The notes under the pieces are model-generated. The model did not search any database. It was not told the DNA's origin and saw only the letters and a program-made list of their open reading frames with translations. Made by a program: the position numbers and the translations under genes. From Acidobacteriota bacterium (GTDB taxonomy: Bacteria; Acidobacteriota; Vicinamibacteria; Vicinamibacterales; CAVVIG01), in contig JADZED010000027.1 in NCBI GenBank assembly GCA_020850715.1, positions 186,001 through 250,000 of the forward strand: a DNA stretch of 64,000 nt, given 5' to 3'. This document shows, one piece after another, positions 54,199-63,069 of the stretch. Every line of letters starts with the position of its first letter. The first letter of the stretch is position 1.

Positions 54199-55296
54199 TC
54201 AGCCGTTCTTGCGCTCGAACTCCTGCATGAAGCTCACGAGCGCGCCGACGCCCGCTTCGGGGAAGGCGTTGTAGATCGACGCGCGCATGCCGCCGACCGC
54301 CCGGTGGCCCTTGAGGCCGTCGAGCCCGGCGGCGGTCGCCTCCTTGACGAACTTCGACTCGAGCTCCTCGGTCGCCAGGCGGAAAGTGACGTTCATCAGC
54401 GATCGGCTGTCCTTCTGCGCCGTGCCGCGGTAGAAGCCGGTCCGATCGATCTCGGCGTAGAGCGCCGCGGCCTTCCGCTCGTTCACCCTGGCAATCGCGG
54501 CGAGCCCGCCCTGGTCGCGCAGCCACTGCATCACCAGCCCGACGGCGTAGATCGAGAAGACCGGCGGCGTGTTGTAGAGCGAATTGTTCTCCGCGTGCAC
54601 GGCGTAGTTCAGCATCGTCGGCAGCGTCTTCTGCGAGCGCTGCAGCAGGTCCTCGCGGATGATGACGATGGTGACGCCGGCCGGGCCCATGTTCTTCTGG
54701 GCGCCGGCATAGACGAGCGCGTGCTTCGCGATGTCGATCGGGCGGCTGAACATGTCCGACGAGGTGTCGTTCACCAGCGGCGCGTCGCCGACCTCCGGCA
54801 ACTCCTTGAACTCGGTGCCCTCGATGGTGTTGTTCGAGGTCATGTGCACGTAGGCGGCGCCCCTGGTGAGCTTCAGCTCCGACTGCCTGGGGATGCGGGC
54901 GTAGTTGTCGCCCTTGGTGCTGGCGACGATGCTGACGTTGCCGACCTTCTTCGCCTCCTTCGCGGCCTTCTCCGCCCACGACCCGCTGTCGATGTAGTCG
55001 GCGGTGGCGCCGGGCGCGAGGATGTTCATCGGCACCATCGAGAACTGGGTGCTGGCCCCGCCCTGGAGGAACAGCACCTTGTAGTTCGGCGGGATGCCGG
55101 CGAGCGCGCGGATGTCGGCATCGGCCTTCGCGAGGATCGCCTCGAAGGTCTTCGAACGGTGGCTGATCTCGAGGATCGACATGCCGACGCCCGGCAGCGC
55201 GAGCAGGTCGCGCTGGATCTGCTCGAGCACCGAGACCGGCAGCACGGCAGGACCGGCGGCGAAGTTGTGGATGCGAGTGCTGATGGATGTGGTCAT
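54199..55296 (-). CDS. serC: Phosphoserine aminotransferase
   Basis: 365 residues. Converts 3-phosphohydroxypyruvate and glutamate to phosphoserine, the second step of serine synthesis. HNFAAGPAVLPVSVLEQI at the N-terminus, GGASTQFSMVPMN for phosphate/PLP contacts, and PLP lysine in YAGAQKNMGPAGV. GMRASIYNAFPEAGV near the C-terminus is diagnostic. ATG 55296 with GGAAGGA six bases upstream. It follows serA on the same strand after a 205-base gap with palindromic repeats. Confidence 0.95.
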   Translation of the reverse strand: MTTSISTRIHNFAAGPAVLPVSVLEQIQRDLLALPGVGMSILEISHRSKTFEAILAKADADIRALAGIPPNYKVLFLQGGASTQFSMVPMNILAPGATADYIDSGSWAEKAAKEAKKVGNVSIVASTKGDNYARIPRQSELKLTRGAAYVHMTSNNTIEGTEFKELPEVGDAPLVNDTSSDMFSRPIDIAKHALVYAGAQKNMGPAGVTIVIIREDLLQRSQKTLPTMLNYAVHAENNSLYNTPPVFSIYAVGLVMQWLRDQGGLAAIARVNERKAAALYAEIDRTGFYRGTAQKDSRSLMNVTFRLATEELESKFVKEATAAGLDGLKGHRAVGGMRASIYNAFPEAGVGALVSFMQEFERKNG

Positions 55297-55309
55297 AAGT
55301 CCTTCCAAG

Positions 55310-55355
55310 CAGGCCCGAGGGGCCTGGTCCACGAAACAGGCCTGAAGGCCTGCAC
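55310..55355. repeat. CAGGCC palindrome pair between serA and serC, copy B
   Basis: Two near-palindromes, 55310-55326 and 55337-55355; the second is CAGGCCTGAAGGCCTGCAC, the inverse of the motif at 29595. Together they can form a long stem and may act as a REP-like element or attenuating hairpin. Confidence 0.55.
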
Positions 55356-55501
55356 TACGACAGCGAACGGCCGGCGCCGACCCGCCCCTGGGCGCGCAAA
55401 CGCTCCGGCGAACCGGCCGCAGCTCGCCAGCCGCCAGACGCGGGCGGAAGGCCGCGGCGGCCTGGACGGCTGGGCCGCGCCCCGCCGCGAGACGGCCCGC
55501 C

Positions 55502-56716
55502 TCAGATCGCGACGAGCTGCAGATCGAGGATGTCGCCGTTGCCTTCCTGAATCCGCCGGAGCAGCGCCTCGGGCGGCGCGGCATCGAGGCAGACCCTGGC
55601 GACCGCCGCCTGGGCGCCTTCGAAGATCACGTTCTCGGTCTCCTGCACGTTCAATTCCCCGGCGCGCAGGTTGGCGAAGATGTGCGCCAGGACGCCGGGA
55701 CGGTCGCGATGGCGGACCACCAGCATGTGCGTGGCCGGCGTCTTCTTCGCCAGGTTCACCACGTTGGGCACCTTGCCGGTCTCCTTGTAAGTACGGACGA
55801 TCCGGACGGTCTCGGCGGCGATCGCCTCCTGCGCCTGATCGGTCGATGCGCCGATGTGATGCGTGCCGTACACCGACGGCAGATCGACGATCGGATCCTT
55901 GAACGCTCCGGCCGCTTCCTTCGGCTCGCTGGCGAACACGTCGAGCGCGACGCGGAGGTTGCGCTCCTTCACCGCCTTCTCGAGCGCGGCGTAGTCGACC
56001 ACTTCGCCGCGCGCCGTGTTGATGAAGTACGAGCCCGGCGCGAGCCGGTCGAAGATCGAGGCGTTGACCATGCCGCGCGTGTCGGCGGTGAGCGCGAGGT
56101 GGACGCTGAGCACGTCGCAGCGCTCGGCCACCTCCTGCGGCGTGGCGGCAATCTCGAGCGGCACCCCGGCGGGGGCGGCGGCCGCCGGCCCGGAGGCGAA
56201 GCGGCGGCTCCAGACCACGATCGGCATGCCGAAGGCGTGCGCCCGCAGCGCGACCTCCTGGCCGATGTTGCCGTAGCCGAGCAGCCCCAGCGTGCGGCCG
56301 AAGACGCCGCGCGCCTTCGAGAACTCCTTCTTGTTCCACCGGCCGCCGCGCAGCTCGGCCACGTTGTCGGGAATGCGGCGATCCAGCGCGAGCAGCAGCG
56401 CGAACGCGAGCTCGGCGACGGCGACGGCGTTCTTGCCCGGGCAGTTCGAGACGTAGATGCCGCGCCTGGAGGCGGCGGCGACGTCGATCGTGTTGTAGCC
56501 TGCGCCCGCGCGCACGACGAGCGAGAGCGCGCCGGCCTCGAGCATCGGTCCGGTCACGTTCGTGCTGCGGACCACGAGGACGTCGGCGCCGGTGTCCGTG
56601 ATGGCCCTGGCGAGCGCCTCGTCCTTGAGATCGGCCTGGTAGATCACCTCGCAGCCGGCGGCTTTCAGGCCGTCGAGGCCGCTCTGCTCGAACTTGTCTG
56701 CGACTAGTACTTTCAT
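55502..56716 (-). CDS. serA: D-3-phosphoglycerate dehydrogenase with ACT domain
   Basis: 404 residues. Oxidises 3-phosphoglycerate to phosphohydroxypyruvate, the entry step of serine synthesis. Substrate loop VVRSTNVTGPMLEAG, catalytic Arg in VVRAGAGYNTID, NAD fold GLLGYGNIGQEVALRAHA, and catalytic His in YGTHHIGASTDQAQ. A C-terminal ACT domain (about 330-404, MLVVRHRDRPGVLAHI) suggests serine feedback. ATG 56716 with AAGGACT upstream. First gene of the serA-serC pair. Confidence 0.95.
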   Translation of the reverse strand: MKVLVADKFEQSGLDGLKAAGCEVIYQADLKDEALARAITDTGADVLVVRSTNVTGPMLEAGALSLVVRAGAGYNTIDVAAASRRGIYVSNCPGKNAVAVAELAFALLLALDRRIPDNVAELRGGRWNKKEFSKARGVFGRTLGLLGYGNIGQEVALRAHAFGMPIVVWSRRFASGPAAAAPAGVPLEIAATPQEVAERCDVLSVHLALTADTRGMVNASIFDRLAPGSYFINTARGEVVDYAALEKAVKERNLRVALDVFASEPKEAAGAFKDPIVDLPSVYGTHHIGASTDQAQEAIAAETVRIVRTYKETGKVPNVVNLAKKTPATHMLVVRHRDRPGVLAHIFANLRAGELNVQETENVIFEGAQAAVARVCLDAAPPEALLRRIQEGNGDILDLQLVAI

Positions 56717-56944
56717 GCGAATCAGTCCTTGGTCCTTGGGTCCTGGTCCATGGGCCGGGTCCGGACTTCGTGCCTGGGGCCGTCCTGCGTCCCGGATCCT
56801 CCGTCGTCCTCGGGCCTTGCCGCGTTCGGCCGTCTCACCCCGTTCGCGCCGGCGTCGAACCGGAACCAGGGCCACGGTCAGGGTCCAGGACCCCGCCCGC
56901 ACCCCGAGTCCCGCACGCCAACCCTGATGAGATCCGATGGATCA

Positions 56945-58177
56945 TCAGATCACATGGATCAGCAGTCCGTCCCGGAGCTTCGGCTCGAACCAGGTGCTCT
57001 TGGGCGGCATGATCTCGCCGGCGTCGGACACCTCCATCAGCTCGGCGACGCTCACGGGAAACAGCGAGAACGCGACCGCCGCGCGGCCGCCGTTCACGTG
57101 CTGCTCCAGCTCGCCGGTGCCGCGGATGCCGCCGACGAAGTCGATGCGCTTGTCGGTCCGCACGTCCTTGATGTCGAGCACGGGATCGAGCAGCCGATCC
57201 TGCAGCACGCTCACGTCGAGCGAGGCGATGGGGTCCGACCGATCGGGCGCCACGCGGGGACGCAGCGTCTGCCACCGCCCCTGCAGGTACATCGAGATGT
57301 CGCCCCGCTGCGCCGGCGATGCCGGGCCTGGCGCCACGTCGAACCGCTCGCGCACCGCCGCCAGGAACGCATCGGGCGTCCGGCCCGCCAGGTCCCTGAC
57401 GATGCGGTTGTACGGCAGCACCTGCATCTGGTCGTGCGGAAAGGCAACCGCGAGAAACGTCGTGTAGTCGGCGCCGTCGCCGAGCGAGGCGCGGGTAACG
57501 GCGCGATCACGGATGTCGGCGCGCGCCCGGGCGGCGCTCGCGGCCCGATGGTGTCCGTCGGCGATGTAGAGCACCGGAATCTGCGCGAAGGCGGCGACCA
57601 GCGCGTCGCGCGGGGCGCCGGTGACCCGCCACAGCGTGTGGCGGACCTGGTCGGGCGCCGTGAAGTCGTAGAGCGGCGCGCCGGCCGTTTCGCGCACGGC
57701 GATCCGATCGACGGCCGCGGCCGCCCGATAGGTGAGGAACACCGGGCCGGTCTGGGCGCCGAGCGCGAGCATGTGGCGCGTCCGATCGTCTTCCTTGTCG
57801 CGCCGGGTCCGCTCGTGCTTCTTGATCACGTCGCGATCGTACTCGTCGATCGAATAGCAGGCGGCGATGCCGGTCTGCTCGTGCGCGCCCATGCGCAGGC
57901 GGTAGAAGTAGACGCCCGGCTCGTCGTCCAGGACCAGCGCCGTCTTTTTCAGCTTCTCGAAATTCAGCGCCGCGCGCTCGTACACCGCCGCCGAATAGGG
58001 ATCGGTGCCGTCGGGCAGCTCGAGCTCGGCGCGCGAGATCCGCAGGAAGCTCAGCGGGTTGGCGTCGGCCAGCGTGCGCGCCTCCTCCGTGTTGAGCACA
58101 TCGTAGGGAACCGCCGCGACGTTGGACACCTGGGCAGGCTGGGGGCGGAGAGCACGGAACGGATGGAGCGTCGCCAT
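56945..58177 (-). CDS. DUF1015 family protein
   Basis: 410 residues. DUF1015 landmarks: HPFRALRPQPAQVSNVAAVPYDVL, EARTLADANPLSFLRISRAE, VLYIADGHHRAASAARA and the FVGGIRGTGELEQHV segment. Family members recur beside serA and serC in many bacteria, as here; some have been proposed to have a kinase-like role in serine metabolism, unproven for this lineage. A CATAAT box lies nine bases before the ATG. The 228-base gap to serA holds no gene. Confidence 0.9.
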   Translation of the reverse strand: MATLHPFRALRPQPAQVSNVAAVPYDVLNTEEARTLADANPLSFLRISRAELELPDGTDPYSAAVYERAALNFEKLKKTALVLDDEPGVYFYRLRMGAHEQTGIAACYSIDEYDRDVIKKHERTRRDKEDDRTRHMLALGAQTGPVFLTYRAAAAVDRIAVRETAGAPLYDFTAPDQVRHTLWRVTGAPRDALVAAFAQIPVLYIADGHHRAASAARARADIRDRAVTRASLGDGADYTTFLAVAFPHDQMQVLPYNRIVRDLAGRTPDAFLAAVRERFDVAPGPASPAQRGDISMYLQGRWQTLRPRVAPDRSDPIASLDVSVLQDRLLDPVLDIKDVRTDKRIDFVGGIRGTGELEQHVNGGRAAVAFSLFPVSVAELMEVSDAGEIMPPKSTWFEPKLRDGLLIHVI

Positions 58178-58192
58178 GGGTTTGGAATTATG

Positions 58193-59767
58193 TCACATAC
58201 GCCCGTGCTTCTTCGACCATCCGCGCAGCTCGTCGCGCCGCGCGCGCGCTTCGCCGACGCTGTCGAGCGTGTCGACCGGCCACGGCAGCTTGAACGTCCA
58301 GTTCGCCGCGCCGGCGTCGCCCGGGTCGTTGATGCGATCGCGCCAGCCGAATCCGTCCTGCACGGGCAGCAGCAGCAGGTCCGAGCCGGAGGCGAACAGC
58401 GCCTCCACCAGCACCTCGCGCACGAAGGGGCCGGCCGCCTCGCCGAGCGGCCGCCCCGCACTGCGTTGAACCGAGGCGAGCGCGCTCACCGCGACCCGAT
58501 CTCCGGGCGGCGCCTGTTCCCACCAGACGGCCAGCGGCTCGGTGTCGTGCGTCCCCGATGCGGCGACCGACAGTGCCGGATAGCCGGCGGGCTCGCGGAA
58601 CGGCTGACCTTCAAGCTTCCAATCCCGCTCCCACCTGAGCACGCGGAAACCGGGGATGCCGAGGCGCGTCAGCACGGCGCGGACGAAATCGGGCACCGTG
58701 CCCAGATCTTCGGCGATGATCTCGCCGCCCGCCTCCTTGAACAGCCGGAGGATGCGCTCGCCCAGCGCGATCTGCGCCGCCTCGTCGCCGGGGCTGAAGA
58801 ACGGCGCGCCTCCGTGGCGAGGGATCAGATACGTGCGGAAGAAGCCGACCACGTGATCGATCCGGTAGCCGTCGTAGAAATCGGCCTTGCGCCGGGCGCG
58901 TTCGCGCAGCCAGAGGAACTCTTCCAGCGCCATCGCCTCCCACCGATAGCCGGGCATCCCCCAATCCTGGCCCGTCTCGCTGAAGCCGTCGGGCGGCGCG
59001 CCGACCGAGACGGCGAGATCGAACGCCTGCTGGCGCGCCCACACGTCGGCGCTGTCCAGGGCGACCATGAACGGCAGATCGCCGAACAGCGCGACGCCGC
59101 TGCTGCGACGCCGCGCATCGAGCCACTGCACGTGCGCGCACCACTGCAGGTACTGCCAGTACAGCACGTCGCGCCCGAGCTCGCGCCGGGCCTCGACGAC
59201 CGCCGCCGGGTCGCGGCGCTGCAGCGCCGCCGGCCAGTCGAGCCAGGAGCGCTCCTGCTCCCGCGCGTGGATCGCGCGGAAGAGCGCGTAGTCCTCGATC
59301 CACCAGGCCTGCCCGGTCAGAAACGCCCGGAACGCCTGCGCGCGCGGCGTGTCGTGCTCCCACTCCTCGCGGTGGAAGCGATCGAAGGCGCGTCCGAACG
59401 CCGCCATCTTCACCTCGCGCACCGCCACGTAGTCGACGCGGCCGGCGCCTCGCGCCTCGCGCAGCCGCGCGCGTTCGCCGGAGGCGAGCGACGCCTCGCC
59501 GCCGGCGGCGGCAATCTCCGGCACCTCCCGCGGACTGATGAAGATCGGATCGACGGCCATCGCGCTGAGCGGCGAGTAGGGCGAGTGCTGGCCGGGCGCC
59601 ATCTCGTTGAGCGGGAGCATCTGCAGCACGCCGAGCCCGGCCGAGGCGAGCCATCGCGCGACCAGCGGCACGTCGGCAATCTCGCCGATGCCCCAGCTCG
59701 CACGGGAAGGGCACGAGAACAGAGGCAGGACCAGGCCGGCGCGGCGCCGGCCGGCGCGGTCGGTCAT
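58193..59767 (-). CDS. malQ: 4-alpha-glucanotransferase (amylomaltase, GH77)
   Basis: 524 residues. Transfers glucan chains between maltodextrins. GH77 landmarks: GIGEIADVPLVARWLASAG, QMLPLNEMAPGQHSPYSP, FGDLPFMVALDSADVW, nucleophile Asp in YRIDHVVGFFRTY, acid/base Glu in GEIIAEDLGTVP and GTHDTEPLAVWW. ATG 59767 overlaps the stop of the aminotransferase gene (ATGA), so translation is coupled. Last gene of the operon starting with the M49 peptidase. Other glycogen genes are not in the window. Confidence 0.93.
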   Translation of the reverse strand: MTDRAGRRRAGLVLPLFSCPSRASWGIGEIADVPLVARWLASAGLGVLQMLPLNEMAPGQHSPYSPLSAMAVDPIFISPREVPEIAAAGGEASLASGERARLREARGAGRVDYVAVREVKMAAFGRAFDRFHREEWEHDTPRAQAFRAFLTGQAWWIEDYALFRAIHAREQERSWLDWPAALQRRDPAAVVEARRELGRDVLYWQYLQWCAHVQWLDARRRSSGVALFGDLPFMVALDSADVWARQQAFDLAVSVGAPPDGFSETGQDWGMPGYRWEAMALEEFLWLRERARRKADFYDGYRIDHVVGFFRTYLIPRHGGAPFFSPGDEAAQIALGERILRLFKEAGGEIIAEDLGTVPDFVRAVLTRLGIPGFRVLRWERDWKLEGQPFREPAGYPALSVAASGTHDTEPLAVWWEQAPPGDRVAVSALASVQRSAGRPLGEAAGPFVREVLVEALFASGSDLLLLPVQDGFGWRDRINDPGDAGAANWTFKLPWPVDTLDSVGEARARRDELRGWSKKHGRM

Positions 59768-60945
59768 GTCGTTTCGAGCCGCTCGAAACGCCGGAGGATG
59801 CGATCGACGCCCGCCGCGAACGCCGGCTCGGCCGTGAGCAGGCTGACCACGAGGTAGCACTCGTGCGGGAAGTCGAAGAAATAGCCGGGATGCGCCAGCA
59901 CGCGATCGCGTTCCAGCAAATCGAGCACCAGATCTTCCTCCGCCGCCAGCGCCGGCACCCGCAGTACGGCGGACCACCCGCCCTCGACGCGCAGGACCCG
60001 GCATGCGGGCACGCGGGCCGCCCGCGCGAGGAGCCGGTGATGGTTGTCCCCCACGCGCCGGGCAATCTGCGCGCGCACCGCCGCCCCCGACGCCAGCAGA
60101 TCCGCCGCCGCCGCCTGCACGGGCGTCGACACCGACAGATAACCGTCGGCCAGGAACTCCAGCCGCTCGATCGCCGCCCTGGCCGCGCCCGCCGGTCCGC
60201 CGATCGCGATCCATCCGAGCTTGACCTGCGGCAATCCCGCCGATTTCGACAGCCCGCCGAGCGCGAACGCCAGCACATCGCTTCGCTCGAGGACGCGGCC
60301 CGCCGCCGCGGCGGCCCCCGCGTCGAGAACATAGTCGGCGAACACCTCGTCGACGACGAGCGCCGCGCCGCGGTCGGCGCACAGCGCGGCGAGCCGATCG
60401 AGCTCGGCCTGCGTCACAAACGAGCCGGTCGGATTGTTGGGGCTGACCAGGAGCACCGCCCGCGTGCGCGGCGACCACGCCCGCTCGAGCCCGGCCATAT
60501 CGATCCGCCACGCGCCGTGGTGCTCGAGGTCGTAGGTTCGGGCGTTCAGCGCATCGAAACGCGTCAGGTGCTCGAACAGCGGGTAACTCGGGCGAGGCAC
60601 CAGCACGTCGTCGCCGGGATCGGCGAGCAGCTTGAAGATCAGGCCGTAGGCCTCGCTGGTGCTCGCGGTGAGGACGATGCGGTCGGGGGACACCGGCAGA
60701 TCGCGCCGGGCGTACTCGGCCGAGATCGCCGCCCGCGCCGCGGCCAGGCCGCACGGGTGCGGCTCGTAGCGGAGCCCCCGAGGATCGCCGAGCGGCGCGA
60801 GCAGATCCGGCGGATACACGAAGCCGGCGCGCGTCGGGTTCGATTCGGTGAGATCGACGATCGCGGCGCCGCGCGCGCGCAGCGCCGCGGCGGCGGCCGA
60901 CAGGCGATTCACCGACAGATCGCGCGGAACGCGCGCGGAGAACAT
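59764..60945 (-). CDS. Class I/II PLP-dependent aminotransferase
   Basis: 393 residues, aspartate-aminotransferase fold. IVDLTESNPTRAGF near the N-terminus, SPNNPTGSFVT for cofactor/substrate, VVDEVFADYV, and PLP lysine in GGLSKSAGLPQVKLGW. The substrate is not evident; aromatic or aspartate/alanine-type donors are typical of this subgroup. It overlaps malQ by four bases and follows the HEAT-cyclophilin gene after six bases, so it lies within one operon. Confidence 0.88.
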   Translation of the reverse strand: MFSARVPRDLSVNRLSAAAAALRARGAAIVDLTESNPTRAGFVYPPDLLAPLGDPRGLRYEPHPCGLAAARAAISAEYARRDLPVSPDRIVLTASTSEAYGLIFKLLADPGDDVLVPRPSYPLFEHLTRFDALNARTYDLEHHGAWRIDMAGLERAWSPRTRAVLLVSPNNPTGSFVTQAELDRLAALCADRGAALVVDEVFADYVLDAGAAAAAGRVLERSDVLAFALGGLSKSAGLPQVKLGWIAIGGPAGAARAAIERLEFLADGYLSVSTPVQAAAADLLASGAAVRAQIARRVGDNHHRLLARAARVPACRVLRVEGGWSAVLRVPALAAEEDLVLDLLERDRVLAHPGYFFDFPHECYLVVSLLTAEPAFAAGVDRILRRFERLETT

Positions 60946-60951
60946 GCGGCC

Positions 60952-63069
60952 TCAGGGGATGATCTCGACCGACTCGATCACGTCCCCCTCGAGGATGAGA
61001 TCGACGACGTCGATGCCGTTCAGGACCTGGGCGAAGACCGTGTACTCGTGGTCGAACCGCGGGTTGTCGACCGTGTCGATGAAGATCTGCGCGTCGCCGG
61101 TGTCGCGGCCCCGCGTGGAGAGACCGACGGCGCCGCGCACGTGCGGCCAGAGACCGAGCTCGTCGCGCATGTACCGATCGTAGCCGACGTATTCGTTGGC
61201 GCCCGGGCTGCCGCCCTGAACCGCCATGTTGGGGACGATGCGGTGAAAGGTCAGGCCGTGGTAGTAGCCCGCCTCGGCGAGCCGCGCGAACTGCACGACC
61301 GTGCCCGGCGCCTCGCGCGGGAGCAGCGCGATCTCGAAGCTGCCGACGCCGCGAACCGAGATGCGCGCGCGCGGGGCTGCGAGGCGCTGCAGAGCGGCGG
61401 CATCGACGTCGAGGCCGGCCGCCGCGCCGGCGCCGCGGCCGGGCTTCGGCGCAGGCACCGGCGAGCCAATCGAGGCGAGCGCATCGGCGACCGCCTGCCT
61501 CGGGTCGGCCCCGTTGTCGGTCCCCTCCTCGATCAGCCGCTCGAGGGCGCGCGCGAGCGCCGGCGCGGCGGCGCCGCGATCGGGCGTGCCGGCCAGCGCG
61601 AGAGCGGCGGCGCGCACGACCTGATGGCTGCCGCGGGCAAGCGCGGCGACGTACACCTGGTCCGCGGCGTGCCCGGCGGTCTCCGAAAGGGCGGCAATCG
61701 CCGCCTCCGACACGTTGTCGTCCGGATCGGCGGCGAGACGTTCGAGCACGGCGCGGTCGCGGAGCACGGCCGCAGCGCGCGCGGCATACATGCGCAGCGG
61801 CCATGCGCGCGCGCCCGCGATCGCCGGCAGCGAGGCTGCCGCTTTCGCGGGCAGCGCCGAGGCGAGCGCCACGATCGCGTGCGCCGTCCGATGCCAGCCG
61901 CGCGCCGATCCGGCGGCCGGCACGTCGGCGACCGCCCGCTCGAGCACGGCCATCGCATCGGGGAGCGCGCGACAGGCGGCGAGCCGATCGATCGCCATCA
62001 GCGCCACGTGCGCGTCGGCATCCTTGCTGGCGCCGACGAGGAACGGACAGGCCGCGCCGCCGAGCGCGCCGTACAGCGCGCGCGCGGCCTCGAGCCGGAC
62101 CATCGGCGAGGTGTCGATCATGCCTGAGACCAGCGCCGCCTGCCGGCGCGACAGCACGACCGGCGGGTCGCTGGTTTCGCCGGCCGGCACGAACGCCGGC
62201 ACCGGTTGGGCCGGAGCCTTGGAAGCCTGCTCCCGTTCCGCGGCTGGGCCGGCGACCGGCACGACCCCGGCGAACGGGTCGCCTGACGGAGCCGGCAGCG
62301 CTGCGAGCTTCATCGCCAGCCGGCGCACTTGCGCGTCCGGGTCGGCTGCCGCCTGCTGGACGATGTCGCCGGCGGCGGCGCCGGCGGCAATCAGCCCTTC
62401 GAGCGCCAGGCGGCGGACGCGGGCGCCGCTGGTTGCCTCGTCTTCGCGCGGCGTCGACAGCTCGACGAGCGCGGCGATCACCCGGGCGTCGGGCGGGCCG
62501 AATGCCTGCTGCGCGCGCACGAACGTCTCGAGCCCCTGCGCGATGGCGAGACGATCGTCGGTGCCATCCCGCGTGCCGAGATCCGCGACGATCGACCGCG
62601 CCGCCTCGCGCGCCTCGCCAGATGTCGCGTAAGGCAGCCGCGCGAGCGTTTCGAGAATCGCCGCGCGCACCGCCGGCACCTCTTCGAGCGCCAGGCGCGC
62701 GCGCAGCGACTGCGTCGCGGTCTTCAGCGCAGGATCCGGTTTCGTCCCGCGTGCGCCCTGCGCCGCCTGGCCGATCGCGTTGGCCGCGGCGGCGCGCACC
62801 TCCGGCGCCGAGTGCCGCAGCGACGGGAGCAGGCCGCTGATGAGCGAAGGCCGCTCCAGCCGGCCGAGCGCGCGCACGGCAATCCGCGCGATCTCGGGAT
62901 CGCGGCTCCGCACGCCGGCGCGCAACACGGCGAGGTCGCCTGCCGTCGGCGCGCCGCGCGCCTCGGCCCGGAGGATCGTCAGGGGGTTCGCGGTCTGGGC
63001 GGCCGAGGGCAGGGCGGCGAGCGTGCAGCAGGCGGCGAGCAGCAGGAGGCGCAGCCGCACGTCGATCAC
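60952..63069 (-). CDS. Secreted HEAT-repeat protein fused to a cyclophilin-type peptidyl-prolyl isomerase
   Basis: 705 residues from a GTG at 63069 that overlaps the stop of the upstream peptidase gene (GTGA). Signal peptide to about residue 25. Residues about 35-530 are HEAT-like helical pairs rich in Ala (IARIAVRALGRLERPSLISG, PEVRAAAANAIGQAAQG, SEAAIAALSETAGHAADQV). The last roughly 160 residues are a cyclophilin domain (RLAEAGYYHGLTFHRIVPNM, AVQGGSPGANEYVGYDRYMR, STRGRDTGDAQIFI). Probably a periplasmic folding factor with a scaffold. The fusion is uncommon outside a few phyla. Confidence 0.88.
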   Translation of the reverse strand: MIDVRLRLLLLAACCTLAALPSAAQTANPLTILRAEARGAPTAGDLAVLRAGVRSRDPEIARIAVRALGRLERPSLISGLLPSLRHSAPEVRAAAANAIGQAAQGARGTKPDPALKTATQSLRARLALEEVPAVRAAILETLARLPYATSGEAREAARSIVADLGTRDGTDDRLAIAQGLETFVRAQQAFGPPDARVIAALVELSTPREDEATSGARVRRLALEGLIAAGAAAGDIVQQAAADPDAQVRRLAMKLAALPAPSGDPFAGVVPVAGPAAEREQASKAPAQPVPAFVPAGETSDPPVVLSRRQAALVSGMIDTSPMVRLEAARALYGALGGAACPFLVGASKDADAHVALMAIDRLAACRALPDAMAVLERAVADVPAAGSARGWHRTAHAIVALASALPAKAAASLPAIAGARAWPLRMYAARAAAVLRDRAVLERLAADPDDNVSEAAIAALSETAGHAADQVYVAALARGSHQVVRAAALALAGTPDRGAAAPALARALERLIEEGTDNGADPRQAVADALASIGSPVPAPKPGRGAGAAAGLDVDAAALQRLAAPRARISVRGVGSFEIALLPREAPGTVVQFARLAEAGYYHGLTFHRIVPNMAVQGGSPGANEYVGYDRYMRDELGLWPHVRGAVGLSTRGRDTGDAQIFIDTVDNPRFDHEYTVFAQVLNGIDVVDLILEGDVIESVEIIP

